Shown here piece by piece: positions 55,649-64,000 of a DNA stretch of 64,000 bases; the stretch's first letter is position 1; the number at the start of each line of letters is the position of its first letter. The stretch covers positions 1 to 64,000 of the forward strand of contig NZ_CANBCA010000009.1 of NCBI RefSeq assembly GCF_947367035.1, given 5' to 3'. Position numbers and translations under genes: made by a program. The notes under the pieces were generated by a model that worked only from the letters and a program-made list of their open reading frames with translations, searched no databases and was not told where the DNA came from. This stretch comes from an uncultured Helicobacter sp. (GTDB lineage Bacteria > Campylobacterota > Campylobacteria > Campylobacterales > Helicobacteraceae).

Positions 55649-57587
55649 ATGAAAAGAGTGATTTTAGGCAGTTTGGTAAGTTTTGTAGCGTATTCTTCAG
55701 AAATGCAGAATCATTCTATCCTCATTAAACATACAAATTCTTCAATATTTGCTCCAACGCAAGTGGATTATGCGGATATTTTGGGCAAGGATTCCTTGTT
55801 AAACTCTGGCGATATAGCCAATAGTTTCTTGCAGATTCCCGGATTTTCAGTTGCTAAAAAGGGTGGGGGAGGCACAGAAGTCTTTTATCGCTCACAAGGT
55901 GCTGGGAGATTGCCGATTTTTGTGAATGGAAACAACCTAAATGGAGGTTGTGGCGGGAGAATGGATACAACCTTAACTTATGTTTTTCCGCAAAACTACA
56001 ATTCGGTTACTTTAGTTAAAGGTCCTCAAGATGTCCGCTATGGCACGATGAGTGCAGGCGGAATCCTATTTGACCGCGAGACTTTGCGCCTAAAGGATAC
56101 AAGCTTTAACTTCAATGCCGATGGGCTTGTGGGAAGTTTTAATAGATTAGACTTTAACACTTATCTAAGTGTTGGAAATGCGTTAGGAAGTTTGCAGGGG
56201 ATTTATTCGGATTATTCGCGTGATGATTACAAAGATGGTGCAGGTCAAAGAGTGCATTCTGAATACCAAAGACGATCTGGCGCAATTGTAGGCGCTCTAA
56301 CACCTACGGAAACAAGTGCTTTGGAGCTAAGCGGACATTGGCAGGGGAGAGGCAGCTTATGCTGATAGGGCAATGGACGCACGCACCTTTGACAGAGAAT
56401 CTTATCAGTTGCGATTCCAAAATTATTTTGGTAAAGATTTACTAGATTTACGTGCGTATTATAATAGTATTGACCATATTATGGACAATTACAGCTTGAC
56501 AAATGGTAAGCCAAAAATAGGAAATCTTTATAGCCTAAGCAACCCAAAGGGCACAAATAGTGGCGTTAAGGCAGAATACCAAAAAGTTTTTGAAATCTCT
56601 AAACTTTACTTCGGGGGTGATTATGATGTGGATAAACACAAAACACGTGCTGCCACAGGACAAACAACAAGAGACGGCGCGGAGGCTGCACTGCACTCAA
56701 ATTATCAGCCCAATTATACCTTTGATTCCTATGGAGTCTATGCGCAAGGAGAATGGTATATGGGTGCGGAATCTGGCGTATTTGTAGGGATTAGAGAGGA
56801 TTATGTAGAGACAATTGCACACAGATTAGACAAAAAAAGAAAGCAATACGCCACGAGTGCCTTTGCTCGTTATGAGCATTATTTGCGGGATTCTACCCTT
56901 TATGCTGGACTTGGAATCGCGGATAGGATTGCAGATTTTTGGGAGGTTTCTAAGGTAAATGGAATGAATTTAAGCAAAGAAACCAATACGCAATTAGACA
57001 TCGGTTTATCCCACCAAAAAGAGGGTTTAAACGTGAATGTATCGGGCTTCGTTTCTTATGCGCAAGACTATATTTTGCTAGATTATACCAAGCCCCAAAC
57101 GCGTAGTTTCAACACAAACGCCTTTTTAAGCGGGGCAGAAGTGGAGGCTTCTTATGAGTTTATGCCCAATCTTTTTGCAGAAGCAATGGCGAGTTACACT
57201 TATGGACAAAACACAAAAGAAGATAAGCCCTTAGCACAAGTCGCGCCCTTATCTAGTAGAATCGCACTCAAATATGATGACCAAAAAATGTTTTTGAAAT
57301 GTGAATTGTATGCAAATGCGAAGCAAACGCGTTCTGATGAGGGATATGGAAATGTCATCGGCAAAGACTTTGGGGATTCTAGCGGATTTGGAATCATCAA
57401 CCTCTACGCGGGATTGCGCTATCAAGAATGGCAAATTTTAATGGGACTAGAAAATATTACTAATAAACTTTATAGTTATCATTTATCCAAAAATAGCATT
57501 GATTTGAGTGTGGCAAATAATCCTATAAGTGATAGGGTTTATGAGATTGGTAGAAATGCTTGGATAAGGGTAAAATATGGTTTTTAG
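55649..57587 (+). pseudogene. TonB-dependent copper-receptor-type protein, one frameshift
   Basis: Two frames give one receptor. Frame 1, from ATG 55649 with AAGGA upstream, has a signal peptide, then the plug with YRSQGAGRLPIFVNGNNLNG, then GGRMDTTLTYVFPQNYNSVTL, and VKGPQDVRYGTMSAGGILFDRE. These resemble OprC/NosA copper receptors. It ends in a TGA at 56363-56365. Frame 2 resumes with AAYADRAMDARTFDRESYQ and runs to the barrel end (NAWIRVKYGF, terminal Phe). The break is a 1-nt indel near GGGG at 56344-56347. Probably inactive, or else an assembly or phase-variation effect. Confidence 0.85.
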
Positions 57588-57604
57588 ATTGTAGAATCTA
57601 AATC

Positions 57605-57610
57605 TATAAT
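57605..57610 (+). promoter_or_regulatory. Candidate -10 box for the cytochrome operon
   Basis: TATAAT, 68 nt before the ATG of the DUF1924 cytochrome gene. It would allow the cytochromes to be expressed even though the receptor gene is frameshifted. Confidence 0.35.
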
Positions 57611-57677
57611 TGTCAAGATTTTCTTCATACTTTTTTATTATCATTTTGAATCTGATTTATTGATTTAAGGATACAAA

Positions 57678-58121
57678 ATGAGAATGAAAAATAGTTTAAA
57701 AGGTTTGATTTTAATTGCCTGTGGAATCTTGCTGCTTGGAAATATAGGCTTTGCGAGCGAATTTAATCCGTCAATGCAAGCTTATATTGAGGAATTAAAG
57801 AGTGAAGCAAAGGCGGAAAATCCAAACTTCCAAGACTTTGATGCTAAAAGGGGTGAAGTGATTTTTAGCACAAAAAACAAAGGTAAAAATGATGCTGTAA
57901 TCTCGTGTCAAAGTTGCCATAATGTAGATTTGAAAACTCCCGCTACTAATGTTTTTACCAACAAGGCATTAGAGCCTTTAGCCCCGAGCGTGAATCCTAC
58001 GCGTTTAAACGATGTAAAAGAAGTCAAAAAATGGCTCAAACGCAATTTTAAAGATGTCTTTTTGCGTGAGGGAAGCACCCAAGAAAAGGGCGATGTGCTT
58101 TATTATTTGATTTTGCAATAA
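57678..58121 (+). CDS. DUF1924 monohaem cytochrome c (SHP-like)
   Basis: A 147-aa protein with a signal peptide (LKGLILIACGILLLGNIGF, then AS), haem motif CQSCH (77-81), and the DUF1924 pattern (Asn-rich TPATNVFTNKALEPLAPS, then VKKWLKRNFKDVFLREG). DUF1924 includes SHP, a periplasmic haem protein of Rhodobacter whose axial Asn leaves the haem and binds O2 or NO; the Asn here could be in the TNVFTN region. Next to a diheme cytochrome and a b561 gene as in the shp operon. Confidence 0.85.
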   Translation: MRMKNSLKGLILIACGILLLGNIGFASEFNPSMQAYIEELKSEAKAENPNFQDFDAKRGEVIFSTKNKGKNDAVISCQSCHNVDLKTPATNVFTNKALEPLAPSVNPTRLNDVKEVKKWLKRNFKDVFLREGSTQEKGDVLYYLILQ

Positions 58122-58141
58122 TCTAATCTCAAGGAAAGAGA

Positions 58142-58672
58142 ATGAAGAGAATATATAAAGTTTCTAGTGTAGTTTTGCTTTGCGCGGTTCTTGGAATCCA
58201 AGCTTATGCGGGAGGGCGTAAAGGTCCAGAGGTTAAAGCGGTGGATAATGTGCTTTATAAAAAGGAGTGTGCAAGTTGCCATTTTGGCTATCAACCCGGT
58301 TTGCTCCCTAGTGCTTCTTGGCAATGGGTAATGGGTAACTTAGCGCAACACTACGGCACAGACGCGAGTTTAGAGAGTAAAGAGGACATTGCGCAAATCA
58401 CACAATATTTGCTAGACAATGCAAGTGAAAAAGCAATGCAATACCGCCGCAGTGCAAAATTGACAAAATCAATGCAGACGGGAGTTTTATACACCTCTAT
58501 TTCGCAGATTCCCTACCATCAGAAAAAACACAGAAAACTAAAAGATTGGATGGTGCAGCAAAAAGAAGTGGGAAATATTGCGCGTTGTGCTACTTGTCAT
58601 ACAAAAGCAGACTATGGCATTTATGGTGGAGATACGATAAATATCCCAAATTATGGAATCTGGCGTGATTAA
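58142..58672 (+). CDS. Diheme cytochrome c, DHC-type
   Basis: A 176-aa periplasmic protein, signal peptide IYKVSSVVLLCAVLGIQAYA, with CASCH at 43-47 and CATCH at 149-153. Between them lies SASWQWVMGNLAQHYG and TDASLESKEDIAQITQYLL, a helical segment shared with the C-terminal domain of the next gene. DHC passes electrons to SHP in Rhodobacter. It overlaps the b561 fusion by 20 nt, and SHP-type lies 20 nt upstream, so the three form an operon. Confidence 0.88.
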   Translation: MKRIYKVSSVVLLCAVLGIQAYAGGRKGPEVKAVDNVLYKKECASCHFGYQPGLLPSASWQWVMGNLAQHYGTDASLESKEDIAQITQYLLDNASEKAMQYRRSAKLTKSMQTGVLYTSISQIPYHQKKHRKLKDWMVQQKEVGNIARCATCHTKADYGIYGGDTINIPNYGIWRD

Positions 58673-59780
58673 AAGTTATATTTGGACTTTTGTTAATCGT
58701 TTTTTGCATTATTTCTTGATTCTTGCTTTCGCACTCTCTTACTTAAGTGCGGATATAGACGCACTCTTTATCGTGCATATTGTTTGTGGGGTTTTGTTTG
58801 GAGCAGGGGTGATATTACGTATCATTTGGGGATTTGTTGGCACGAAGCATTCGTGCTTTTGGGATTTTAACTATTGCGGAATCCTAGAATATCTTACCTC
58901 CATTTTAGGGGAGAAAAAGTATTATGTCGGACACAATCCCGCTTCAAGCGTAGCGATTATCCTTATTTTTGTTTTGGGATTCTTGGTCGTTTTGAGCGGA
59001 CTTTTACAATATGGTGCGGAGCAAAATGGTGGAATCTTTGCCCCATTGTTTTTCACATATAGCTACTTTTATATGGGCGATGATTTACACGAATTTTTTG
59101 CAAATTGCTTGTTGTTTATCGTGGCGATTCATATTTGCGGAAGTTTAATAGACAAGTTTTGGAGCAAAGGAGACGCAATCCATTCTATGATAAATGGCTA
59201 CAAACGGACGCAAAAAGACGAAAGCGTCTCCTTAAATTTCATACACAAGGTAATTTTTGGCTTTTTTCTCCTCTTTTTGTTTGCATTGTTTCTTTATTTA
59301 CTTTATCCAAAGAACATACTTTTGCGCCCCTCTGCGCAAGATTTTTTCACACAAGATTCTAACAAAATAACCTTTGAAGAGTATAGGCAAGAATGCGGAA
59401 GTTGCCATATTGCCTATGCTCCCTTTTTGCTTCCAAAGTCTGCTTGGAATTCTATGATGAGTGATTTGGAAAATCATTTCGGCGATGATGCAAGTTTGGA
59501 GGAGGAAACACACGCAAGAATTGCCGCATTTTTAGAAAAATATGCAAGCAATGTTTTAGATACAAAATTCCAAACTAAAGAGGATTCCAAAGAAATTACA
59601 ATCACAAAAACCCCTTATTGGGAGGTTGCACACCGCAAAATGAATCCAAAAATTTTCAAAACAGAGGCAATTAAAAGCAAGGCAAATTGCCAAACTTGCC
59701 ACAAAGACGCAGAATCTGGAATCTTTGCTAAAAGGGAGGTGGATTACCCAAGGCTCAAGAGTTTAAGAGAGAGTCTTTAG
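58653..59780 (+). CDS. Cytochrome b561 fused to a diheme cytochrome c domain
   Basis: A 375-aa protein. Residues about 10-180 are four membrane helices of the bacterial b561 type (NRFLHYFLILAFALSYL, HIVCGVLFGAGVILRIIWG, FFANCLLFIVAIHICGSL) with several His as haem ligands. Another helix (200-218) anchors a periplasmic domain with CGSCH (248-252) and CQTCH (346-350), homologous to the stand-alone DHC upstream (PKSAWNSMMSDLENHFGDD, SLEEETHARIAAFLEKY). So quinol electrons could pass from b561 to periplasmic haems within one chain. Convergent with bioC, 3 nt apart. Confidence 0.88.
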   Translation: MESGVIKSYIWTFVNRFLHYFLILAFALSYLSADIDALFIVHIVCGVLFGAGVILRIIWGFVGTKHSCFWDFNYCGILEYLTSILGEKKYYVGHNPASSVAIILIFVLGFLVVLSGLLQYGAEQNGGIFAPLFFTYSYFYMGDDLHEFFANCLLFIVAIHICGSLIDKFWSKGDAIHSMINGYKRTQKDESVSLNFIHKVIFGFFLLFLFALFLYLLYPKNILLRPSAQDFFTQDSNKITFEEYRQECGSCHIAYAPFLLPKSAWNSMMSDLENHFGDDASLEEETHARIAAFLEKYASNVLDTKFQTKEDSKEITITKTPYWEVAHRKMNPKIFKTEAIKSKANCQTCHKDAESGIFAKREVDYPRLKSLRESL

Positions 59781-59783
59781 CAT

Positions 59784-60548
59784 TTAGATTTCAAACTTCT
59801 TTTGCGCTAGAATATAAAGCGGATTGTAAGTCAAGGTATTATGAAATCGCATTGCGTATTCCTTGAAATGGGCTTTATGCAGTTTGAAACCTTGTTTGAG
59901 GGAGTTTACCCCTGTATTTTGTAAGTGCTTAAAAATGGCAAGTGTATTTTCAAAACGCAAAGGAATCTTAGTTTCAAAAGATTCTACAATTTTAAAATGG
60001 GATTCTAAAGCTTCTGCATAATCCTTTAGCTCCAAATATTCTAGCCCAACGCCTAAGATTTCGCGTAATTCTTGGAAATTTTCTTTGCCAAAAGTGCTGA
60101 AAGCTAAGAATCCATTTGTTTGTAGCAGGGAGTTTAATTTGGGTAAGAATGATGTCTGATTTGTCCATTGTATCGCTGCATTGGATAAAATCCAATCATA
60201 TTTTAAAATCGGGTTGATATTTTTTATTGTGCTTACATCTTCAAAATCTCTCTGTAAAAAGGTCATTTTATAGGTGGAATTTTGTTGAATCTTTGCAAAA
60301 TCTTTTGAAAAATCTACCAAATCCACTGCTAAATAGGATTTAAAATCAAAGGTTTTTGCCACTTTCTGACTTAAAAGTCCATTGCCGCAGCCAAGTTCTA
60401 GCACATTGCCTAGATTTTTAGATAAACAATGTCTTTGTAGAATCATTAGTAAAGTTTCTTGCATTGTGGTTTGAATCAAGGCATTTTGTGCATAAGTGGG
60501 TTTTGCCCTATGAAATCTTTGTTGAATTTGTGTTTTTTGCGCATGCAT
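59784..60548 (-). CDS. bioC: Malonyl-ACP O-methyltransferase BioC
   Basis: SAM-dependent enzyme that methylates malonyl-ACP to open pimeloyl-ACP synthesis. The 254-aa protein has motif I NVLELGCGNGLLSQKV, the acidic AVDLVDFSKDF and the post-motif NAAIQWTNQ, which match BioC. The start is ATG 60548, sharing its A with the bioG stop (TAATG); an in-frame TTG lies 12 nt earlier. It is the last gene in carA-bioF-bioG-bioC. Confidence 0.9.
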   Translation of the reverse strand: MHAQKTQIQQRFHRAKPTYAQNALIQTTMQETLLMILQRHCLSKNLGNVLELGCGNGLLSQKVAKTFDFKSYLAVDLVDFSKDFAKIQQNSTYKMTFLQRDFEDVSTIKNINPILKYDWILSNAAIQWTNQTSFLPKLNSLLQTNGFLAFSTFGKENFQELREILGVGLEYLELKDYAEALESHFKIVESFETKIPLRFENTLAIFKHLQNTGVNSLKQGFKLHKAHFKEYAMRFHNTLTYNPLYILAQKKFEI

Positions 60549-61198
60549 TAGACTTGCCAACTAAAAAACACAAAATGTGGGGCGTCAAGTTCCAAAATTG
60601 GTGTTTTGCTGTTTTTAAAATCTATCCAAAAGTTTCTTTGGAATTGTGTATTAAAAATCAAATCTTTTTTAGAAATCACGATTTGATTCCAAACAATTTC
60701 ACTCTTAAGATTTGGAAACTGTGCACAAGTTTTTATAAAAAATCCCAATTCTTCACGCAAGATTTGAGAGTCTAGGAAAAGGAAATTTTGCGTTTGTGCT
60801 AAAAATTCTCCAAACAAATTGAGTTTAAAAGTCTCTAAATCAAAGGTTTTTTGTGTAAGCTTAAAAAGTTTTGGCGGGATTCCAAATCGTGAGTGAATGC
60901 CATACTCTGTGCCATTGATAGCAATTTTACGCACAAAACTTATAGAATCTTGGGATTCTAAAAAAATGCGTGCAATAAATACACCCATAGAAAATCCTAG
61001 AAGTGTGATTTTGGATTCTTTATTTAAGCGGTTTAAAACTAGATTTAATGCGTTGAAATTCAAATGCTGGTAATGATATAAGATAATAGAATCGTAATTT
61101 TTAGGAATAAAAGGAATAAAATGTGAGGGATGAGAAGCAAACCCACCAAAAATTAATAAAACATTCTCTTGATGATTGAGGTTACAATCAAGATTCAT
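60548..61198 (-). CDS. bioG: Pimeloyl-ACP methyl ester esterase BioG
   Basis: DUF452-type alpha/beta hydrolase that releases the methyl ester made by BioC and closes the pimelate branch. The 216-aa protein has LIFGGFASHPSHF, the nucleophile elbow LLGFSMGVFIA with Ser, and the C-terminal His in LDAPHFVFFSW. It overlaps bioF by 11 nt and bioC by 1 nt, so it is tightly coupled. BioG replaces BioH in Campylobacterota. Confidence 0.9.
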   Translation of the reverse strand: MNLDCNLNHQENVLLIFGGFASHPSHFIPFIPKNYDSIILYHYQHLNFNALNLVLNRLNKESKITLLGFSMGVFIARIFLESQDSISFVRKIAINGTEYGIHSRFGIPPKLFKLTQKTFDLETFKLNLFGEFLAQTQNFLFLDSQILREELGFFIKTCAQFPNLKSEIVWNQIVISKKDLIFNTQFQRNFWIDFKNSKTPILELDAPHFVFFSWQV

Positions 61199-62405
61199 TA
61201 TTTAAGCCTTTAAGGATTTGCACGAGGGATTCTAACGATTCAAAAGGTAAATTAGCCGTGAGTGAAAAGCGCAAACAAGCGCGATTTTTAGGAACGGTTG
61301 GGGATTTGATTGCAGGAGCGAAAAAACCTCTTTTCTCCAGCTCTTTGGCAAAATACACTGCTTTTGCATTTTCTCCTAGTATCAAGCTAATAATATTATA
61401 ATCCCCCAAAACTTCTAGTCCTAAGCTTTGAGAAAGAAGCGCCTTGAAATCTGCGCTTAATCGGGATAAATTTGCTCTTTGTTTTGCAAGTTTGGGAAGT
61501 TCTAAGAAATTAAACAAGCTTCGTGCGACATTAATAGGAGGAAGAGCGGTAGAATAAATAAGAGAACGGGCAAAATTGACAAAATATTCATAGAATATTT
61601 GGTTACATAACACACAAGCTCCCATTGACGCAAGTGCTTTACCAAAGGTTAGCACAAGGAAGTCAATAGAATCTAGCAATCCTAAATCAGCGCAGATTCC
61701 AAGCCCCTCTTTCCCAAAGCTTCCAATGCTATGCGCTTCATCAATGTATAAATAGACATTATGGAATTGTTGCTTCAGTGTTACGAGAGCACGCAAAGGC
61801 GCAAAATCTCCCTCCATACTAAAAAGCCCCTCACTTAGGATAAAAATTGCATCATATTTTGCTACATTGTGGATTAAAATTTGCTCTAGTGCTTGTATAT
61901 CATTATGTAAAAATCGCTTCAAAGATGTGGATTTGAAAGATTTTAACCCATCAATATGGCTTGCGTGAATAGATTTATCCGCGACAAAAAGTACATTTTT
62001 AAGGGAATTTAATGCCCCTATTGCCCCTAAATTTGCGTGAAAGCCGCTATTAAAGAGAAGTGCTTGTTTGTTGAAAATATGGGATAAATGGGATTCTAAC
62101 CCCGCATAAATTTCACAATTTCCACTTAAAAGTCGCGAAGAGGAGGAGCTAAAAGACCAATATTCTTTAAAAAGTGTAGAATCCAAAAATGCAGCATTTA
62201 AAGATTCATTACTTGCGATTCCTAAATAATCATTACTTGCAAGATTTAAAAGCCATTTTGGGATTTGGTGGAAATTGTGCTTTGCATTATTGAGAATGTT
62301 AAATTTATGATGTCGTTGAGGTTTTAGAATGCGATAATTGGAATCACATTTCAAGGCTTCAAGCGTTTGTGTAATTTGCGATTCTAAGAGAGAATTTGAG
62401 GACAT
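61188..62405 (-). CDS. bioF: 8-amino-7-oxononanoate synthase BioF
   Basis: PLP enzyme joining pimeloyl-ACP and alanine. The 405-aa protein has LLNLASNDYLGIAS, SGNCEIYAGLESHLSHIF, FNSGFHANLGAIGAL, YIDEAHSIGSFGKEG (Asp binding the pyridine N), and the PLP Lys in LVLTFGKALASMGACV. ATG 62405 is preferred because the 17 extra residues of the frame upstream overlap the carA end. It lies 13 nt after the carA stop and overlaps bioG by 11 nt. Confidence 0.93.
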   Translation of the reverse strand: MSSNSLLESQITQTLEALKCDSNYRILKPQRHHKFNILNNAKHNFHQIPKWLLNLASNDYLGIASNESLNAAFLDSTLFKEYWSFSSSSSRLLSGNCEIYAGLESHLSHIFNKQALLFNSGFHANLGAIGALNSLKNVLFVADKSIHASHIDGLKSFKSTSLKRFLHNDIQALEQILIHNVAKYDAIFILSEGLFSMEGDFAPLRALVTLKQQFHNVYLYIDEAHSIGSFGKEGLGICADLGLLDSIDFLVLTFGKALASMGACVLCNQIFYEYFVNFARSLIYSTALPPINVARSLFNFLELPKLAKQRANLSRLSADFKALLSQSLGLEVLGDYNIISLILGENAKAVYFAKELEKRGFFAPAIKSPTVPKNRACLRFSLTANLPFESLESLVQILKGLNNES

Positions 62406-62418
62406 TTGGATTGAAAGT

Positions 62419-63573
62419 TTATGCCTTAGCCTTTTGAAGCAGTTTGGCAAATTCATTGAAAAGTGCAGTAGATTCTAGTGGTCCAGGTCCTGCCTCCGGG
62501 TGATGTTGAAACGAACAAATCAAAGCATTTTTATAACGCACTCCCTCAATTGTATGGTCAAAAAGATTGCGATGGGTTACTTCTGCAATTTCTTGGATAG
62601 ATTCTGGAATAGAATAGTTGTGGTTTTGAGCAGTGATTTCTATCTCTTGCGTAAGGAGATTTTTGACCGGGTGATTACCGCCGTGATGCCCAAATTTCAG
62701 TTTATATGTTTCATAGCCGTGTGCAAGTGAGAGTAGTTGGTGTCCTAGACAAATTGCAAAAAGAGGAATTTTAGTTGCAATTAACTTTTTAATCTCGGCA
62801 ATCTCCCTTTGCAATATCTGTGGGTCTCCTGGTCCATTGGAGAGAAAAATCCCATCAAATTCGCCTTGCTTATAACGTGCAATTAATGCTTCTGCTTTAA
62901 AATGATGGGGTATTACCTCTACATTAAAACCTGCATTAACGAGCTGATTTAAAATACTACGTTTGATTCCAAAGTCAATTGCTAGAATTTTTTGATGAGT
63001 TTTTGGTTCTGTATAATCCATCGTATTAAAGTCAAATTTACCTTTTTGATGTGTATAGGGTATTTTGGTGCTGACTTCTTTTATATAATTGATTTCTTCA
63101 ATTTTTGGGTTGCTTTCTAGGAGATTTTTTAAAGTGTTTTTATCGGAGATTTCAGTGGAAGCAATCATCATCATTGCACCTTGTTCGCGCAAGGTTTTTG
63201 TAAGTTTGCGCGTGTCAATCCCACTAATCCCCATTGCGTTAAAAGATTTTAAAAATTCTCCTAAGCTCTTATTGGCGCGAAAATTTGAAAAATAATCATT
63301 ATAATGGCGGCACAAAATCCCTTTAGCAAAGATTTGGCGACTTTCCATATCTTTTTCGTTTGTTCCCACGATTCCAATTTCTGGCATTGTGAAGCATATA
63401 AATTGCCCTGCATAGCTTGGGTCAGTTGTGATTTCTTGATAACCTGTGAGTGAGGTGTTAAATACCAACTCACCTACGTTTGTCCCTTCTGCCCCGAAGC
63501 TTTTGGCTTGATAGAATGAACCATTGGTGAGATAAATCCAAACGTCTTTTAGTTTGCTTTGTGAAAGTGTCAT
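62419..63573 (-). CDS. carA: Carbamoyl-phosphate synthase small subunit CarA
   Basis: Glutaminase subunit supplying ammonia for carbamoyl phosphate. The 384-aa protein has a CarA N-terminal domain (GELVFNTSLTGYQEITTDPSY, then GISGIDTRKLTK) and the class I amidotransferase domain with FLSNGPGDPQ, the nucleophile FAICLGHQLLSLAHG, and the His-Glu pair in FQHHPEAGPGP. The start overlaps the DUF507 stop by one base (TAATG). Confidence 0.95.
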   Translation of the reverse strand: MTLSQSKLKDVWIYLTNGSFYQAKSFGAEGTNVGELVFNTSLTGYQEITTDPSYAGQFICFTMPEIGIVGTNEKDMESRQIFAKGILCRHYNDYFSNFRANKSLGEFLKSFNAMGISGIDTRKLTKTLREQGAMMMIASTEISDKNTLKNLLESNPKIEEINYIKEVSTKIPYTHQKGKFDFNTMDYTEPKTHQKILAIDFGIKRSILNQLVNAGFNVEVIPHHFKAEALIARYKQGEFDGIFLSNGPGDPQILQREIAEIKKLIATKIPLFAICLGHQLLSLAHGYETYKLKFGHHGGNHPVKNLLTQEIEITAQNHNYSIPESIQEIAEVTHRNLFDHTIEGVRYKNALICSFQHHPEAGPGPLESTALFNEFAKLLQKAKA

Positions 63574-64000
63574 TATAAAAATCCTTTCTTTTTAAGCTCT
63601 TCTTGGTAAAGTTTGTCAAAAATTAAATCATATTCCTCACTCCCAAATATGATTTTTCGTTTGTAGTTTGCAATGCGTTCTTGGACGATTTCTTCTACTT
63701 CATTATAGATTTTTGAATAACTATTAATTGCTTTAAAGATTACATTAACAATACGTGTTTCAGAAGTGGCAGAATCAATCAAATCTTCTTCAAACAATTC
63801 ATTAAGAATCTTATGCGATAAGTGATTGTAGCGGTCTTCAAAGTTTAAGATAAAATTTTCATTCTCTGCTAATTTTTGCTTAATTTTCCAAAAAAGTTGG
63901 TGTTCATCGGCGCGCATAAATTCAATTTCATCTAAATTTTCTTCTAAAATTTCTCTTGCTTTTTCTTCAATTTTTGCTTCTTCTTGAATATTGGCTTCAA
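63573..64000 (-). CDS. DUF507 family protein (partial, cut by right edge)
   Basis: The frame is open to the window edge, so about 142 codons of the C-terminal part are visible. The motif EEKAREILEENLDEIEF, then RADEHQLFWKIKQKLAE, and the end (NHLSHKILNELFEEDLIDS) match DUF507 proteins, which are typically about 180 residues. An internal ATG at 63917 would give only 114 residues and is not favoured. DUF507 is widespread in Campylobacterota and related lineages with no assigned function; it is coupled here to carA by a 1-nt overlap. Confidence 0.85.
   Translation of the reverse strand, partial: EANIQEEAKIEEKAREILEENLDEIEFMRADEHQLFWKIKQKLAENENFILNFEDRYNHLSHKILNELFEEDLIDSATSETRIVNVIFKAINSYSKIYNEVEEIVQERIANYKRKIIFGSEEYDLIFDKLYQEELKKKGFL

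Noticed and set aside
63573-63917. 114-aa start for DUF507
   Set aside because: The frame stays open to the edge and the upstream residues match the family, so the ATG is internal.

Overview
The window is AT-rich DNA from a member of the Campylobacterota, most consistent with a Helicobacter species outside the H. pylori group. The evidence is gene content and order: dnaA-dnaN-gyrB together at a replication origin (scattered in H. pylori), an acid-response-type pair ArsR/ArsS beside hemB, the cluster CN-hydrolase/pgdA/small protein/CobW, the tgt/COG3400 divergent pair, flavin thymidylate synthase ThyX, and BioG/BioC-type pimelate synthesis. Species assignment is inference. No rRNA, tRNA, CRISPR array or insertion sequence was recognised.

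Layout. 1-7.4 kb: the left arm, mostly minus strand, carries ispG (cut by the window edge), a beta-propeller plus alpha-solenoid protein and the ruvC-thyX-mdtJ-mdtI operon, with plus-strand monomeric isocitrate dehydrogenase between them. 7.4-13 kb: an origin-like region with three DnaA boxes, then dnaA, dnaN, gyrB and plsY. 13-15 kb: gene remnants, REP-like repeats and an unknown 371-aa protein. 15-28.3 kb: a STAS-like protein, lgt and an ABC-F ATPase (minus), then bioA, a COG3400 protein divergent from tgt, hemerythrin, a FapA-like protein, and the amidase/pgdA/CobW cluster.

28.3-32.4 kb is an accessory locus: a broken type IIG restriction-modification gene, then an ImmA/IrrE protease plus DUF4411 PIN-like pair. 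A 122-bp direct repeat flanks the pair; it carries the C-terminal end of the RM gene and a TATAAT box. An unknown 239-aa protein follows. 32.4-43.5 kb: two-subunit fumarase and a Dcu transporter (C4-dicarboxylate metabolism), a Crp/Fnr regulator with a shared divergent promoter, an MBL hydrolase, a dGTPase-like enzyme, hemB, arsS, arsR, a CiaD-like protein, a TPR protein and a Usp. 43.5-49.1 kb: selA, selB, a NifS-like protein that has lost its PLP lysine, and moeA.

49.2-64 kb: a nucleotide-sugar dehydrogenase and a twice-frameshifted transglutaminase-like gene; a gene apparently frameshifted in an A6 tract; a cadA-type metal pump with its SmtB/CadC-type repressor and a 17-2-17 operator; a secreted protein and a DsbA-like oxidoreductase; a frameshifted TonB-dependent copper-receptor-type gene followed by an SHP / diheme cytochrome / b561-diheme fusion electron-transfer operon; and finally carA-bioF-bioG-bioC preceded by a DUF507 gene cut by the right edge. 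With bioA at 18.4 kb, most of the biotin route is in this window.

Several genes are decayed (polysaccharide pyruvyl transferase remnant, type IIG RM, transglutaminase, TonB receptor), so the accessory part of this genome has been turning over.
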